A stretch of DNA of 64,000 nt from a bacterium (GCA_013823945.1 PNMZ01000005.1:124001-188000), one strand, 5' to 3'; shown: positions 8,510 through 17,579, counted from the first letter of the stretch. Translations and numbers: made by a program. The notes: generated from the sequence alone by a model not told the origin.

Positions 8510-8626
8510 GTTTGCAATTGATCTGATGTTATGGATTCATTGTTCCAGGCTGAAAATTTGATTGTTTGGAACTCGGTCACTTACGTACTTTGTGTCAGCA
8601 TTTCTTTTAGAAGTCCCTGGTCAGTC

Positions 8627-8965
8627 TTAGAGGGCATCGGGGCCGCGTTCGCCGGTGCGAATGCGGATAGCATCGGTGACTTCAGAGACAAAGATTTTGC
8701 CATCGCCAAGTTCGCCCGTTTGGGCGGCGGAGATGATTGCCTCGAGGCAATCATTTAATTGGTCATCGGGGATGACGATGTCGAGTTTGACTTTGGGTAC
8801 GAGGTTGAGGGCGTAAGTGCTTCCACGGAATGTACTGGTTTGGCCTTGCTGTCTTCCGAATCCCCGCGTTTCGAGAACGCTCATCCCCAGGATGCCCCGA
8901 CTGGCGAGAGCGTCCTTGACGGGTTCGAGTTTGTTAAGGCGGATATAGGCCTGCACGCGCTTCAT
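8627..8965 (-). CDS. glnB: Nitrogen regulatory protein PII
   Basis: A 112-residue PII signal protein, of the usual length. Trimeric PII proteins bind ATP/ADP and 2-oxoglutarate and control glutamine synthetase, ammonium channels or kinases. The T loop GFGRQQGQTSTFRGSTYALN retains the Tyr of the uridylylation position in RGSTY. The B-loop region TGELGDGKIFVSEVTDAIRI is intact. GlnB and GlnK cannot be separated with confidence, and no amtB or glnA lies nearby. It is divergent from a PhoR-like kinase, with only 38 bases between the two starts. Confidence 0.93.
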   Translation of the reverse strand: MKRVQAYIRLNKLEPVKDALASRGILGMSVLETRGFGRQQGQTSTFRGSTYALNLVPKVKLDIVIPDDQLNDCLEAIISAAQTGELGDGKIFVSEVTDAIRIRTGERGPDAL

Positions 8966-8986
8966 GTTGTGAATTCGATTTTGGCA

Positions 8987-8997
8987 GGTATAAGGAG
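8987..8997. promoter_or_regulatory. Shared divergent promoter core between glnB and the kinase
   Basis: GGTATAAGGAG contains TATAAG for the plus strand (9 bases before the GTG at 9004) and TTATAC for the minus strand. AAGGAG also provides the SD for the kinase. The two promoters would overlap, so expression of the two genes may be mutually dependent. Confidence 0.4.
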
Positions 8998-9003
8998 TTG
9001 AGT

Positions 9004-10245
9004 GTGAATTGGCTGAAATTTGCTCCGGTCATGGGGGTGTTGGCGTTTTTGGCGGCAGCGGTAGGTTATTTTGTGCCAGAGGCGAGAGGGGTTGCGCTTG
9101 CGGCGGTGGCAGGATTTGGATTGGCTTCGCTATTGGGGTGGATTGAGACGGCCCGGCGTTATGATTTTGGATTGAAGGAGGGAGAACGTCTCCGGTCAGA
9201 GATTATGGGTTTGGAGTCGGAAGTTGTTCGGCATCGAGATGCCTTAGATGATTTAGCAGACGGACTTGATGCGATGATCTTTCTGCTTGACCAGAATTTG
9301 CGATTGCTTTATGCGAATTCGCGTGCTGCGGAGTTTTTTGGTATTACGGATCGAGATGGAGACTTGCTCAAAGCAATTACCCTGAGTGACGACTTGGATC
9401 AGCTCACTATGGAAGTTGTTCGTACACGGGTGGGATCGAGTCGGGAAGTTGTGTTGCATCATCCCCGGATGCGAATTGTCCAGGCCCAATGTTGGCCAGA
9501 AGAGTTCGGTCAAGATCGTTTGTTTTTGAGCTTGAGGGATGTGACGGAGTTGCGTCACTTGGAGACAGTTCGGCGTGATTTTGTGGCCAATGTCAGCCAT
9601 GAGTTGCGGACGCCGATGACAACGATTCGGGCGATGGCGGAGACTTTGGAGGAAGGGGAGGATGATGGGGAATTGCAGGTGCGGTATCTGGGCAAGATTA
9701 TTCGCGAAGTTGACCGATTGACGCGGATTACGGATGACTTGCTGACTTTGAGTATTGCGGAGAGTGGAACCGTCCAGAAAATTGAGTGTGATTTTGGGGA
9801 GATTGTTGGGAGCGTCGTTACCCAGCTAGAGAAGAAGGCCAAGGAAAAAGGACTGACTTTGAGCTTTGGCCGACCAGTCGGTTTGTTGGTGGATGGGAAC
9901 GAGACTCAGCTGACCCAAATCGTTTTCAATTTGGTTGATAATGCAATCAACTATTCAAACGAAGGCGAAGTTAAGGTTTCGACTACATTGGATCATGGAA
10001 TGGTTGAGTTTCGAGTTCAGGACTCGGGACTGGGGATTGGGAGTGAGCACTTGCCGCGGATTTTTGAGCGGTTCTATCGAGTGGACAAGGGGCGAAGTCG
10101 GGCGAGTGGCGGAACAGGGCTGGGTCTCGCCATCGTGAAGCACCTCGTGGAACTTCACGGCGGCGAGGTGGGAGTTGAGAGCGCGTTGAATCGGGGTTCG
10201 ACGTTTAGCGTTCGATTGCCTGGGCGGAGAGACGATAGCCTGTAA
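9004..10245 (+). CDS. PhoR-like sensor histidine kinase
   Basis: Membrane sensor kinase of 413 residues. Two closely spaced transmembrane helices (about 5-50) leave almost no periplasmic loop. A PAS-like domain follows (about 80-180), then HisKA with the phospho-accepting His in FVANVSHELRTPM near residue 199, and HATPase_c with the N box (NLVDNAINYS), G1 (DSGLGIG) and G2 (GGTGLGLAIVKH). The arrangement matches PhoR. I choose the GTG at 9004 because AAGGAG lies six bases upstream; the longer TTG start at 8998 would touch the SD. No response regulator is adjacent, so its partner is elsewhere. Its 3' end overlaps the convergent hydrolase gene by 41 bases. Confidence 0.92.
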   Translation: MNWLKFAPVMGVLAFLAAAVGYFVPEARGVALAAVAGFGLASLLGWIETARRYDFGLKEGERLRSEIMGLESEVVRHRDALDDLADGLDAMIFLLDQNLRLLYANSRAAEFFGITDRDGDLLKAITLSDDLDQLTMEVVRTRVGSSREVVLHHPRMRIVQAQCWPEEFGQDRLFLSLRDVTELRHLETVRRDFVANVSHELRTPMTTIRAMAETLEEGEDDGELQVRYLGKIIREVDRLTRITDDLLTLSIAESGTVQKIECDFGEIVGSVVTQLEKKAKEKGLTLSFGRPVGLLVDGNETQLTQIVFNLVDNAINYSNEGEVKVSTTLDHGMVEFRVQDSGLGIGSEHLPRIFERFYRVDKGRSRASGGTGLGLAIVKHLVELHGGEVGVESALNRGSTFSVRLPGRRDDSL

Positions 10246-11671
10246 AGGCTTTGAATTGTCCGAGTTTTCCGACTCGATCCATGATGCGGATGAAGACGGT
10301 GCTGTTGGCATCGCGCACGAGTTGAATTGCGCCTGGTTCACCGGTGGTTACCGCTCGATTGGTGGAATCTTGGAGAACGAAAAGTCCAACTCCTTTCGGG
10401 TTTGGCGCGCTGAAACGCAGGCTGGGCGGCATCTTCTTGTCCATGACGGCTTCGACGGTTCCTGGATTAGGGGATTTCATCCACGGCGATTCTGGAACGA
10501 TGGCAGTTTCGGAGTACGATTTTTTGAGGGCGTCGGCGATGCCGTTCCAGTTGTTTTGGATGGCTTTCATGCTGAAGTGAATGGTTCCCGTTGAGCCTCT
10601 GTCTTTGCGAACCAGTTCGATTTGGTCGGTGACTTCGGTGGCTTTCCAATTGCCGTCGGCGGGGTTGGTTCGGCTGGTGTATTGCCCGGGCCAAAGGTGA
10701 ATTTGCTTTTTATTGGATTGGCTCCACCATTTGAGTAGGACGGGGAATGCTTGGGGGGTTTGAGCGATCGGCCAATAGAGCTGAGGTGACATGTAATCGC
10801 ACCAGCCGAGTTCGTACCACTTGAGGGCGTCGGCGTAGAGCTCGTCATATTGGTCAATGCCAGCCTTGATGCCTTCGGGGATTCCTGGTCGGTAGATGCC
10901 GAATGGAGATATTCCGAATTGGACGTGAGGGGCATCTCTTTTGAGTCCTTCGTGGACGCGGAGGACAAAATCATCCACGCCTTTTCGACGCCAGTCAGAT
11001 TTACTTAGGCGACCTTCGGACTGAAGGTAGCTCGCATAAAATTCGGCATCGGGGAAGTCAACTTTTTTACCGTCAGTGGTGACAGGGTAGGGGTAAAAGT
11101 AATCGTCTATGTGGATTCCATCGACATCGTATTTTGTGGCGACTTCCATGAAAACGTTGTATGAGCGGTCTTGGACTTCCTTTGCGGTGGGGATCATCCA
11201 CTTGAATGTGCCGTATGGTTTGACGAGGTCGGGCCGGGTGACGGCGATGTTATCTTTTGTCAATTCTGACTTGTGCGACGGGTGATCGGCACGGTAGGGA
11301 TTGAACCAGGCGTGAACTTGGATTCCGCGTTTGCGGGCTTCGGCGATTGTGAATGCGAGGGGATCAAATCCGCCGGATGGGGCCTGGCCTTGCTTTCCGG
11401 TGAGATAGTAGCTCCAAGGCTCATAGCTAGATTTGTAGAGGGCATCAGCGTGGGGGCGCACCTGGAAAATAATTGCGTTCATTTTGAGTTCTGCGCATTT
11501 ATCTAGGATGGCGACCATTTCTGATTTCATTTGATCGACAGAGAGGCCAGGTTTTGTGGGGTAGTCGATGTTTGCAACTGTGGCGACCCAGGCAGCTCGG
11601 AATTCACGTTTGAGTTCGGGCGGAGCGGCTTGGGTTGTGGTTGTTGACATGGCGAGGAGGGCGGCGATCAT
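10205..11671 (-). CDS. Secreted GHL10/DUF187-family glycoside hydrolase-like protein
   Basis: A 488-residue exported protein with a short signal peptide ending near QAA. It belongs to the glycosyl hydrolase-like 10 (YngK, DUF187) group: FRAAWVATVANIDYP opens the TIM-barrel domain, followed by NAIIFQVRPHADALY, GIQVHAWFNPYRA, DGIHIDDYFYPYP and GWCDYMSPQLYWPI. The barrel extends to about residue 380, and the last 100 residues look like a beta domain. Relatives are thought to cleave peptidoglycan or other polysaccharides. TAAAGT lies 7 bases before the ATG. The last 13 codons overlap the kinase gene on the opposite strand. Confidence 0.88.
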   Translation of the reverse strand: MIAALLAMSTTTTQAAPPELKREFRAAWVATVANIDYPTKPGLSVDQMKSEMVAILDKCAELKMNAIIFQVRPHADALYKSSYEPWSYYLTGKQGQAPSGGFDPLAFTIAEARKRGIQVHAWFNPYRADHPSHKSELTKDNIAVTRPDLVKPYGTFKWMIPTAKEVQDRSYNVFMEVATKYDVDGIHIDDYFYPYPVTTDGKKVDFPDAEFYASYLQSEGRLSKSDWRRKGVDDFVLRVHEGLKRDAPHVQFGISPFGIYRPGIPEGIKAGIDQYDELYADALKWYELGWCDYMSPQLYWPIAQTPQAFPVLLKWWSQSNKKQIHLWPGQYTSRTNPADGNWKATEVTDQIELVRKDRGSTGTIHFSMKAIQNNWNGIADALKKSYSETAIVPESPWMKSPNPGTVEAVMDKKMPPSLRFSAPNPKGVGLFVLQDSTNRAVTTGEPGAIQLVRDANSTVFIRIMDRVGKLGQFKAFTGYRLSAQAIER

Positions 11672-11721
11672 GGCTGTTACTTTACTCGGTTATGGCATCA
11701 GACGGCTTAACGAGGAGATGG

Positions 11722-11841
11722 TTATTTGGCGTTGAAGAGCCAGATTGCAATCATGACAATCATAGCGATGATGAAGACTTTTTCGACGGCGAACCGACGG
11801 GTTTGATCTTGAAGTTCAGGGATTGTGGGTTTACGCTTCAC
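11722..11841 (-). CDS. 39-residue single-pass membrane microprotein
   Basis: A short frame starting at GTG 11841, seven bases after the stop of the helix-hairpin-helix gene. The N-terminal half is charged (MKRKPTIPELQDQTRRFAVE) and the C-terminal half is a clean hydrophobic helix (KVFIIAMIVMIAIWLFNAK). Small size, tight spacing and the amphipathic-then-hydrophobic layout suggest a real membrane peptide coexpressed with the upstream gene. The ribosome site is poor, so translation may be coupled. No family is recognised. Confidence 0.5.
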   Translation of the reverse strand: MKRKPTIPELQDQTRRFAVEKVFIIAMIVMIAIWLFNAK

Positions 11842-11847
11842 TTTGGT

Positions 11848-12528
11848 CTAGTCGGGATCCCAGGGCATTTTCTGCTTGTGAGAAGTCGGGGTTGGGGCTT
11901 GTTGTGTTGAACTTATGATGACGTTTGTGGTGGGAGGTTCAGAATTTGATGATGCTTGTGCGTGTTCTTGTTCAGGTTCGGCGAGATTCGTTGAAGGGGG
12001 AAGTTGAGGGGCTGTCTTTTGAGGAGTTTTTGCGAACGCTATCCAGGCTTCTGGTTCGAGGTTGTCCCAGGGTTGGGCGTTCGCGGCGGCGGCGAGTTGG
12101 TCTGGAGTCGCGGTGGCTATCTTGGCAAAAGTGTTGAATTGAGAATGTTTGAGATTGTTCGCGTGACCAGGGGAGATGCCGGGAAGGTCGGAGAGGTCTT
12201 CTGGAGTCACTTCGGACGGAGATGACGGTGAGTTGAATGGATTCTCGGTTTTTTGGGCCGATTCGAGAGGGATTGTGATTGTAGGTTGGGCGGTCGATTT
12301 TGTGGCAAGTTGGGCCAATTCTGCTTTGAGCTTTGGAATGGCAAGAGTCTGGTTTTGGAGATCGGCAACTTGATTTTTGAGGCGTTCAATCTCGCGGGAT
12401 TGACCGTCAAAATTTGCCTGCACTTTGGGGAGTTGAGCGAGTGCATTGAGAATAGGGCGATGGCGGAGCCATTCGACGGCGATACCACCAGCTAATCCTA
12501 CGAGAATCCATGGGAGGGCTTCGACCAT
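11848..12528 (-). CDS. Membrane-anchored coiled-coil protein with helix-hairpin-helix domain
   Basis: A 226-residue protein beginning at the ATG at 12528, with GGAAG nine bases upstream. Order: one transmembrane helix (LPWILVGLAGGIAVEWL), a short coiled coil of about 45 residues (QSREIERLKNQVADLQNQ), a Pro/Ser/Thr-rich linker, then a helix-hairpin-helix region (LSDLPGISPGHANNLKHSQF followed by FAKIATATPDQLAAAA) of the kind seen in DUF4332 and RuvA-like proteins. The tail is Pro/Gln/Thr-rich and disordered. It could link DNA or a nucleoprotein complex to the membrane, but that is inference. Confidence 0.65.
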   Translation of the reverse strand: MVEALPWILVGLAGGIAVEWLRHRPILNALAQLPKVQANFDGQSREIERLKNQVADLQNQTLAIPKLKAELAQLATKSTAQPTITIPLESAQKTENPFNSPSSPSEVTPEDLSDLPGISPGHANNLKHSQFNTFAKIATATPDQLAAAANAQPWDNLEPEAWIAFAKTPQKTAPQLPPSTNLAEPEQEHAQASSNSEPPTTNVIISSTQQAPTPTSHKQKMPWDPD

Positions 12529-12567
12529 TTGACTTCCGTTAGGATACTCGGTTAATGTTGCGGGTCG

Positions 12568-12573
12568 TATACT
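12568..12573 (+). promoter_or_regulatory. -10-like TATACT before the serine deaminase gene
   Basis: TATACT ends 6 bases before the GTG at 12580 and 12 before the in-frame ATG at 12586. The placement points to a leaderless mRNA starting at the GTG. Confidence 0.45.
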
Positions 12574-12579
12574 GGGAGC

Positions 12580-13992
12580 GTGGCGATGTTGCGCGAAGCG
12601 ATCAGTGTTTTTGACATTTTCAAGATTGGAGTGGGGCCGAGTAGCTCGCATACACTTGGGCCGTGGAGGGCGGCGATGATCTTTCTGCGGGATTTGGGGA
12701 TTACTGATATTGAGCGGGTGCAGATTGACCTTTACGGAAGCTTAGCAAAGACGGGAAAGGGGCACGGAACGGACATTGCGGTTCAGTTAGGGCTGATGGA
12801 GTGGGATCCGAAGAGTTGTGATGTTGAAGCCATATCGGGAGCAATTAGCAATATTTCGGAAACCAAACGGTTGACCGTTCGCGGTAAGGAAATTGTATTT
12901 GATCCGAAGCAAGATATCGTATTTCACATGGATGAAAGTTTGCCATTCCATCCAAATGGTGTAAGGTTCACGGCTTGGGGTGATGGGAGAGAAGAGAGTA
13001 GCACTCAGTACTCCGTTGGGGGCGGATTTGTTGTTACTGAGAATGAGGAACTGAAGGGGGCGAGGTGTTTGATTTTGCCTTACCCGGTAGAGAGTGCGGG
13101 GGAGCTTGAGGGACATTGTGCGCGTTCGGGGCTGGACATTCCGGGGGTGAGTCTAGCTAATGAAGACCGATGGCGAAAACGAGATGAGACCGAATCGGGC
13201 TTGGACGAGATTTGGGAGACGATGAAGGCGTGCATTTACCGTGGTTGTCACACGGATGGAGTTTTGCCGGGTGGGTTAAACGTGACGCGAAGGGCGAAAG
13301 CCCAAAATGCGGAGTTGATTGGGGCGAGGAGTTACTCTGATTTTGAAGGCTGGGTTGCGGCGATGCGCTACGCGAGCCCAAATTTCCAGCAGACACTCCG
13401 ATGGATCAGTGTATTTGCCCTGGCAGTGAACGAAGAGAATGCGGCGTTTGGTCGGGTTGTCACAGCTCCGACAAATGGGGCGGCGGGGGTGATTCCGGCA
13501 GTGATGATGTACGGACATACATTTCTGGGTTATACGGATTTGCAGTTGCGGGATTTTATATTGGTGGCAGCGGAGATTGGTTGTTTGTTCAAAAAGGGGG
13601 CGACGATCAGTGCGGCGATGGGTGGGTGTATGGCTGAGATAGGTGTGAGTTCTGCGATGGCAGCGGGCGCCCATGCCTACATGTTAGGGTGCGATACGGC
13701 GCGGGTTTTGATGGCGGCCGAGATTGCGATGGAGCATCATTTAGGCTTGACTTGCGATCCGGTGGGTGGGTTGGTTCAGGTGCCTTGTATTGAGCGGAAC
13801 ACGATGGGGGCAATGAAGGCGATCACCGCGGCGAATATTGCCGTGGGGAGTGATCCGAGCCTGGCGAAGATCAGTTTGGACGACGTCATTGTGACGATGT
13901 GGGAGACGGCCCTTGATATGAATAGTCGGTACAAGGAAACGAGCGAAGGGGGGTTGGCTTTGCGAGTCAGCGTTGTGGTTCCTGAATGCTAG
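12580..13992 (+). CDS. sdaA: L-serine ammonia-lyase (iron-sulfur, single chain)
   Basis: Cytoplasmic enzyme converting L-serine to pyruvate and ammonia. The 470-residue single chain holds both domains found separately in Bacillus. The N-terminal part has [20 protein letters not shown]. The catalytic part has [13 protein letters not shown] and the cysteines of the 4Fe-4S cluster: one in [11 protein letters not shown] and a C-x10-C pair in [13 protein letters not shown]. Length matches E. coli SdaA (454). Start: GTG 12580 is favoured by the TATACT box; ATG 12586 would be two codons shorter. The gene overlaps trhO on the other strand by four bases. Confidence 0.95.
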   Translation: MAMLREAISVFDIFKIGVGPSSSHTLGPWRAAMIFLRDLGITDIERVQIDLYGSLAKTGKGHGTDIAVQLGLMEWDPKSCDVEAISGAISNISETKRLTVRGKEIVFDPKQDIVFHMDESLPFHPNGVRFTAWGDGREESSTQYSVGGGFVVTENEELKGARCLILPYPVESAGELEGHCARSGLDIPGVSLANEDRWRKRDETESGLDEIWETMKACIYRGCHTDGVLPGGLNVTRRAKAQNAELIGARSYSDFEGWVAAMRYASPNFQQTLRWISVFALAVNEENAAFGRVVTAPTNGAAGVIPAVMMYGHTFLGYTDLQLRDFILVAAEIGCLFKKGATISAAMGGCMAEIGVSSAMAAGAHAYMLGCDTARVLMAAEIAMEHHLGLTCDPVGGLVQVPCIERNTMGAMKAITAANIAVGSDPSLAKISLDDVIVTMWETALDMNSRYKETSEGGLALRVSVVVPEC

Positions 13993-14717
13993 GTTTTTGG
14001 TGTTTCGGTGTAAGTGGGTTTGAGGTCGTGATCGAGGGTGCGGCGATCATCGAAGATGAAGCAGGTGCCTTGAAACAGTGATTCTTGGGGAGGGATTTCC
14101 TCGAGGTATTTGAGGATGCCTCCTTGGAGATGAAAAACTTGGTTGTGTCCGAGTTGGCGGAGGTACGCGGTCGCTTTTTCGCATCGGATCCCGCCGGTAC
14201 AAAACATGGCAACCTTTTGGTTAGTGTCTTTCAGATTTTGATTGATGAATTCTGGGAATTGCGTGAAAGTTTCTGTCTCTGGGTTGATTGCGCCATCAAA
14301 TGTACCTTGGATAAATTCGTAATCGTTTCGGCAGTCGATGAGTATGACATTGGGGTCTTGAATGAGGGTATTCCACTCCGTGGGTGAGACGTATGAGCCG
14401 ACCAATTGGTTGGGGTCGATGCTTGGTATACCCATGGTGACAATTTCTGGCTTAACTTTGACTTTCCATCGGTGGAAGGGACTTTCTTCGGTTTCCGAAT
14501 ATTTAATTGTGAGCGAGTTTATCTCTGGGTGGCTTTCGAGTTCTTGGAAAAACGTTTCAATGCTTGCGGGCTCGCCGGAGAGGGTTGAGTTGATTCCTTC
14601 GTTTGCGATGAGTACGGTGCCAAGGAGGTTGAGTTGTTCTCCGAGAGATTTGATGAATTCACGGAGAACTAAAGGTTCTGCGATCGGCGTGAACTTATAG
14701 AACGCGGCGACGAGCAT
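13989..14717 (-). CDS. trhO: tRNA uridine-34 hydroxylase, rhodanese domain
   Basis: TrhO (formerly YceA, UPF0176) catalyses oxygen-dependent formation of 5-hydroxyuridine at position 34 of some tRNAs. The 242-residue protein has an N-terminal ferredoxin-like region (YKFTPIAEPLVLREFIKSL, GTVLIANEGINSTLSG) and a C-terminal rhodanese domain with the loop CTGGIRCEKATAYL, whose first Cys is the rhodanese-type active residue. It lies 8 bases downstream of the AlkD-like gene with no promoter visible between them, so the two are probably one transcript. Both act on nucleic acid. Confidence 0.92.
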   Translation of the reverse strand: MLVAAFYKFTPIAEPLVLREFIKSLGEQLNLLGTVLIANEGINSTLSGEPASIETFFQELESHPEINSLTIKYSETEESPFHRWKVKVKPEIVTMGIPSIDPNQLVGSYVSPTEWNTLIQDPNVILIDCRNDYEFIQGTFDGAINPETETFTQFPEFINQNLKDTNQKVAMFCTGGIRCEKATAYLRQLGHNQVFHLQGGILKYLEEIPPQESLFQGTCFIFDDRRTLDHDLKPTYTETPKT

Positions 14718-14725
14718 GATTGAAC

Positions 14726-15391
14726 TTATGCTTTGGCGAGGAACTCGCGGATTGCATTTGCGGCGTTCGGGGTTTCTTGTCCACTTTGACCGTGATCAAC
14801 TTTGACTTCTCCGATGACTTCGGCCGCTTTGATGGCGATTTCCGTCAAGGATTTTCGATGTCGTCCGATGGCGATGAGGGCTGAGTTCATGGCATATCGG
14901 GTTCGGTTGGGGGCGTGGTGGATATTTTTGATAATGAAATCGATCAGGGGTCGGAATTCGGAGTCGGCTCTACGCGTTGCCTTTGCGGCAAAGATTGAAA
15001 CGGCATTCCACCCAATGGTTGAGACTGATTCCATTGGGGATTCAATCCAGGCTTGTGTTGTGATCCATGAGTTGGGATAGCGAACCATGAGCCCGGCAAC
15101 TGAGCCACAGAGAACGTAATTTTCGGCTTCTTCGGCCCAAAGCGTGAGTTCATCCATGCTTAGGTCGGTGGGGCTGGCAACAAGGGTTGCGAGCATCCGC
15201 GCATCGTGGTTCTCGGTGTTCCAGAGCAGGGTTGCTTGGCGTGAGCTATTGCGGAATTCTCCGGCGATGCGTTTGAGGTTAGTGAAGCTGACTCCGAACA
15301 TGGGTTCTTTGATGCCATGCGATTTGTATACAGCGCAGTTCTTTTTCGATCCACTGCGTTCCAGTTCCTCCATCATTTCCTCAAATTTCAT
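14726..15391 (-). CDS. DNA alkylation repair enzyme, AlkD-like HEAT-repeat protein
   Basis: A 221-residue all-helical protein resembling DNA-alkylation-repair (AlkD/AlkC) HEAT-repeat glycosylases. Recognisable stretches are GVSFTNLKRIAGEFR near the N-terminus, the helical repeats LLWNTENHDARMLATLVA and YVLCGSVAGLMVRYPNSW, and a conserved-looking FIIKNIHHAPNRTRYAMNSA. AlkD-type enzymes excise 3-methyl and 7-methyl purines. The catalytic Asp cannot be placed with certainty here. TAAAAT lies 8 bases before the ATG. It heads a two-gene unit with trhO. Confidence 0.8.
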   Translation of the reverse strand: MKFEEMMEELERSGSKKNCAVYKSHGIKEPMFGVSFTNLKRIAGEFRNSSRQATLLWNTENHDARMLATLVASPTDLSMDELTLWAEEAENYVLCGSVAGLMVRYPNSWITTQAWIESPMESVSTIGWNAVSIFAAKATRRADSEFRPLIDFIIKNIHHAPNRTRYAMNSALIAIGRHRKSLTEIAIKAAEVIGEVKVDHGQSGQETPNAANAIREFLAKA

Positions 15392-15466
15392 AATCGTTGA
15401 TTTTACTGGAATTGGGTTTTAGCCCCTCCGCCTTGATTTTCCGGAACGAAAGGGATTCGGTTAGCA

Positions 15467-15472
15467 TATAAT
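15467..15472 (+). promoter_or_regulatory. Consensus -10 TATAAT before the redoxin gene
   Basis: A perfect TATAAT sits 9 bases before the ATG at 15482. GTTAGG between them is not a convincing SD, so this is among the best cases for a leaderless mRNA here. Confidence 0.6.
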
Positions 15473-15481
15473 AGAGTTAGG

Positions 15482-16060
15482 ATGAAAGCGTTTGCTTTCT
15501 CTGCTCTCGTCGCGGGTGCTGTGGCAGCCTTAGTTGTTGCCGGTTCCCGGGTTGATGCCTCCAGTTTGGAGACGGTTGAGACGCAGAATGTTAAGGCTCC
15601 TAGTTTTAGCTTGAAGACGGCGGATGGCAAGGCTCACACGCTGGAAAGCTTGACTAAGGATGCTGACGAGGTTGTTTTCTACTTCATTGGTCACACCTGC
15701 CCGATCAATACCAAGGCTTACCCTTACGTTCACCAGTTTGCGAATACTGCAAATGGTAAGAAGGTGAAGTTCGTTGGAATCCTTGATGGTGGAAAGGCTG
15801 AAACCGAAGCTTGGACCAAAAAGAGCGGAGCGAAGTATCCGATTTTGATGGATGCAGAGAAGAACACGATTGCCGCTTTTGGCGCTCAGCGATCACCTTG
15901 GTTCGTGGTCGTTGACAAGAAGGGCAACGTTGTTCACGCTGATAAGGGTTATTCGGCGGATCAGTTGAAGTCACTCAGTGATCGCATTGCGAAGGTTGAA
16001 GGAAAGACGGCTCCGACTCTCAAGCTAGAGGGTGCGCCGACTCGCCTCACCTATGGCTGA
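15482..16060 (+). CDS. Exported thioredoxin-fold protein (AhpC/TSA-type redoxin)
   Basis: A 192-residue periplasmic or secreted protein with a signal peptide (AFSALVAGAVAALVVAG, cleavage near VDA). The redoxin domain covers residues 38-175: APSFSLKTADGKAHTLESL is the typical strand-turn opening, and FIGHTCPINTKAYPY holds the only Cys, at the peroxidatic position of the AhpC/TSA family. There is no CxxC pair, so a peroxidase or 1-Cys role is likelier than a disulfide oxidoreductase. A single-gene transcript is indicated by the TATAAT upstream and the terminator downstream. Confidence 0.88.
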   Translation: MKAFAFSALVAGAVAALVVAGSRVDASSLETVETQNVKAPSFSLKTADGKAHTLESLTKDADEVVFYFIGHTCPINTKAYPYVHQFANTANGKKVKFVGILDGGKAETEAWTKKSGAKYPILMDAEKNTIAAFGAQRSPWFVVVDKKGNVVHADKGYSADQLKSLSDRIAKVEGKTAPTLKLEGAPTRLTYG

Positions 16061-16111
16061 CCGTTTTAGGTTTTTGCTCTCCGTGTGAGAGCATTTGATC
16101 TGAAATCCGAG

Positions 16112-16145
16112 AATCCCTGGCTTTTGCGAGCCGGGGATTTTTGTT
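16112..16145 (+). terminator. Rho-independent terminator after the redoxin gene
   Basis: AATCCCTGGCT pairs with AGCCGGGGATT (one T-G pair) around a 6-base loop and runs into a T-rich tract. Confidence 0.88.
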
Positions 16146-16207
16146 GAGTCTTTGCGGGTCTTTGGGAGGGGGATTGGTGGGCGAGAAAGGGTGAGGGGTA
16201 ACCTGGT

Positions 16208-17515
16208 GTGACGATTATGGGAACTCCGATTACGAAGTCCGCGACGGGTTTGAACGTGCCGAATGATCCAATCATTCCGTTTATTGAGGGTGACGGAACC
16301 GGGCCGGATATTTGGCGTGCGAGCCAACGTGTTTTTGATGCGGCAGTTGAGAAGGCTTACGGTGAAACGCGGCGCGTTGAGTGGAAGGAGGTTTTGGCGG
16401 GACAGAAGGCATTTGACACGACGGGGGATTGGTTGCCTCAGGAGACTCTGGATGTTTTTAGCGAGTATTTGATTGGGATTAAAGGGCCGCTGACCACTCC
16501 GGTTGGTGGAGGAATTCGGTCAATTAATGTTGCATTGCGCCAGATTCTGGACTTATATGTGTGTTTGCGTCCGGTGCGCTGGTTCACAGGTGTTCCGAGT
16601 CCGGTGAAGGAGCCGAACTTGGTGGACATGGTGATTTTCCGTGAGAACACGGAAGACATCTACGCGGGGATGGAGTTCGTTGGGGGGAGTGACGATGCGG
16701 CAAAGTTCCTGGCGTTTTTGGAAACGGAGTTTCCGGATCGATTTAAGAAGATTCGATTTGGGACGAAAGAGAAAGTTGACGGCTGGAACAAGGAGCTTGA
16801 GGCGATTGGATCGCCGGCACGTGATTTGGCGGTGGAAGTCGGTCTTGGAATTAAGCCAGTGAGTTTTAGCGGCACAGAACGAATTGTTCATTCGGCGATG
16901 GAATACGCGATTGCGAATAGTCGGAAGAGCGTGACGCTGGTTCACAAGGGGAACATCATGAAGTTCACGGAGGGTGCGTTCATGGAGTGGGGTTACCAGG
17001 TCGCGCGGGATAACTTTGGCGCGGTTCCACTGGATGGCGGGCCATGGCATGTGATTCCGGAAGGAAAGCCGGGGGCAGGGATCGTGATCAAGGATGTGAT
17101 TGCGGATGCGTTCTTGCAACAGATTTTGCTCCGCCCGGCGGAATACGACGTAGTTGCAACCCTGAATCTGAATGGTGATTACGTGAGTGACGCGCTGGCA
17201 GCTCAGGTCGGAGGAATTGGGATTGCACCGGGTGCAAATATTAATTATGTTAGCGGTCACGCGATTTTTGAGGCAACCCACGGTACGGCTCCAAAATATG
17301 CGAATCAGGACAAGGTGAATCCGAGTTCGGTGATATTGAGCGGCGAGATGATGTTCCGGTACCTGGGATGGAATGAGGTGGCAGACATGATCATCAAAGG
17401 TGTTGAGGGCGCGATTGGGGCGAAGACGGTGACTTACGATTTTGAGCGGCTGATGACCGGGGCGACTTTGGTGAGTTGTTCGGGGTTTGGCGACGAAATT
17501 GTTAAGCACATGTAG
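16208..17515 (+). CDS. icd: Isocitrate dehydrogenase (NADP+)
   Basis: TCA-cycle enzyme converting isocitrate to 2-oxoglutarate and CO2. The 435-residue protein matches the E. coli Icd type throughout: [14 protein letters not shown], the substrate-binding [13 protein letters not shown] with the regulatory Ser, [41 protein letters not shown] and [16 protein letters not shown]. The Lys-Tyr in APKYA is the pair that selects NADP+ over NAD+. GAGGGG seven bases before GTG 16208 supports this start; ATG 16217 would be three codons shorter. Confidence 0.97.
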   Translation: MTIMGTPITKSATGLNVPNDPIIPFIEGDGTGPDIWRASQRVFDAAVEKAYGETRRVEWKEVLAGQKAFDTTGDWLPQETLDVFSEYLIGIKGPLTTPVGGGIRSINVALRQILDLYVCLRPVRWFTGVPSPVKEPNLVDMVIFRENTEDIYAGMEFVGGSDDAAKFLAFLETEFPDRFKKIRFGTKEKVDGWNKELEAIGSPARDLAVEVGLGIKPVSFSGTERIVHSAMEYAIANSRKSVTLVHKGNIMKFTEGAFMEWGYQVARDNFGAVPLDGGPWHVIPEGKPGAGIVIKDVIADAFLQQILLRPAEYDVVATLNLNGDYVSDALAAQVGGIGIAPGANINYVSGHAIFEATHGTAPKYANQDKVNPSSVILSGEMMFRYLGWNEVADMIIKGVEGAIGAKTVTYDFERLMTGATLVSCSGFGDEIVKHM

Positions 17516-17564
17516 TCTGCGCTATAAAAGTTACGCATAGTGCTTGTATGCCATGCCCCGGCTC

Positions 17565-17573
17565 TGTTAGAGT
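17565..17573 (+). promoter_or_regulatory. Extended -10 element TGTTAGAGT
   Basis: TGTTAGAGT is followed after six bases by ATGATG. The identical element with identical spacing occurs at 55480-55488 before another ATGATG start, which argues that it is functional. Confidence 0.5.
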
Positions 17574-17579
17574 AGGGGC

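Noticed and set aside
8542-8572. GTTCCA/TGGAAC inverted repeat between rnhC and glnB as a terminator
   Set aside because: The arms are only six bases with a 19-base loop and no T run.
8531-8758. A 75-residue plus-strand frame downstream of rnhC
   Set aside because: Most of it is the reverse complement of glnB; only the first 30 residues are outside and they show no family or ribosome site.
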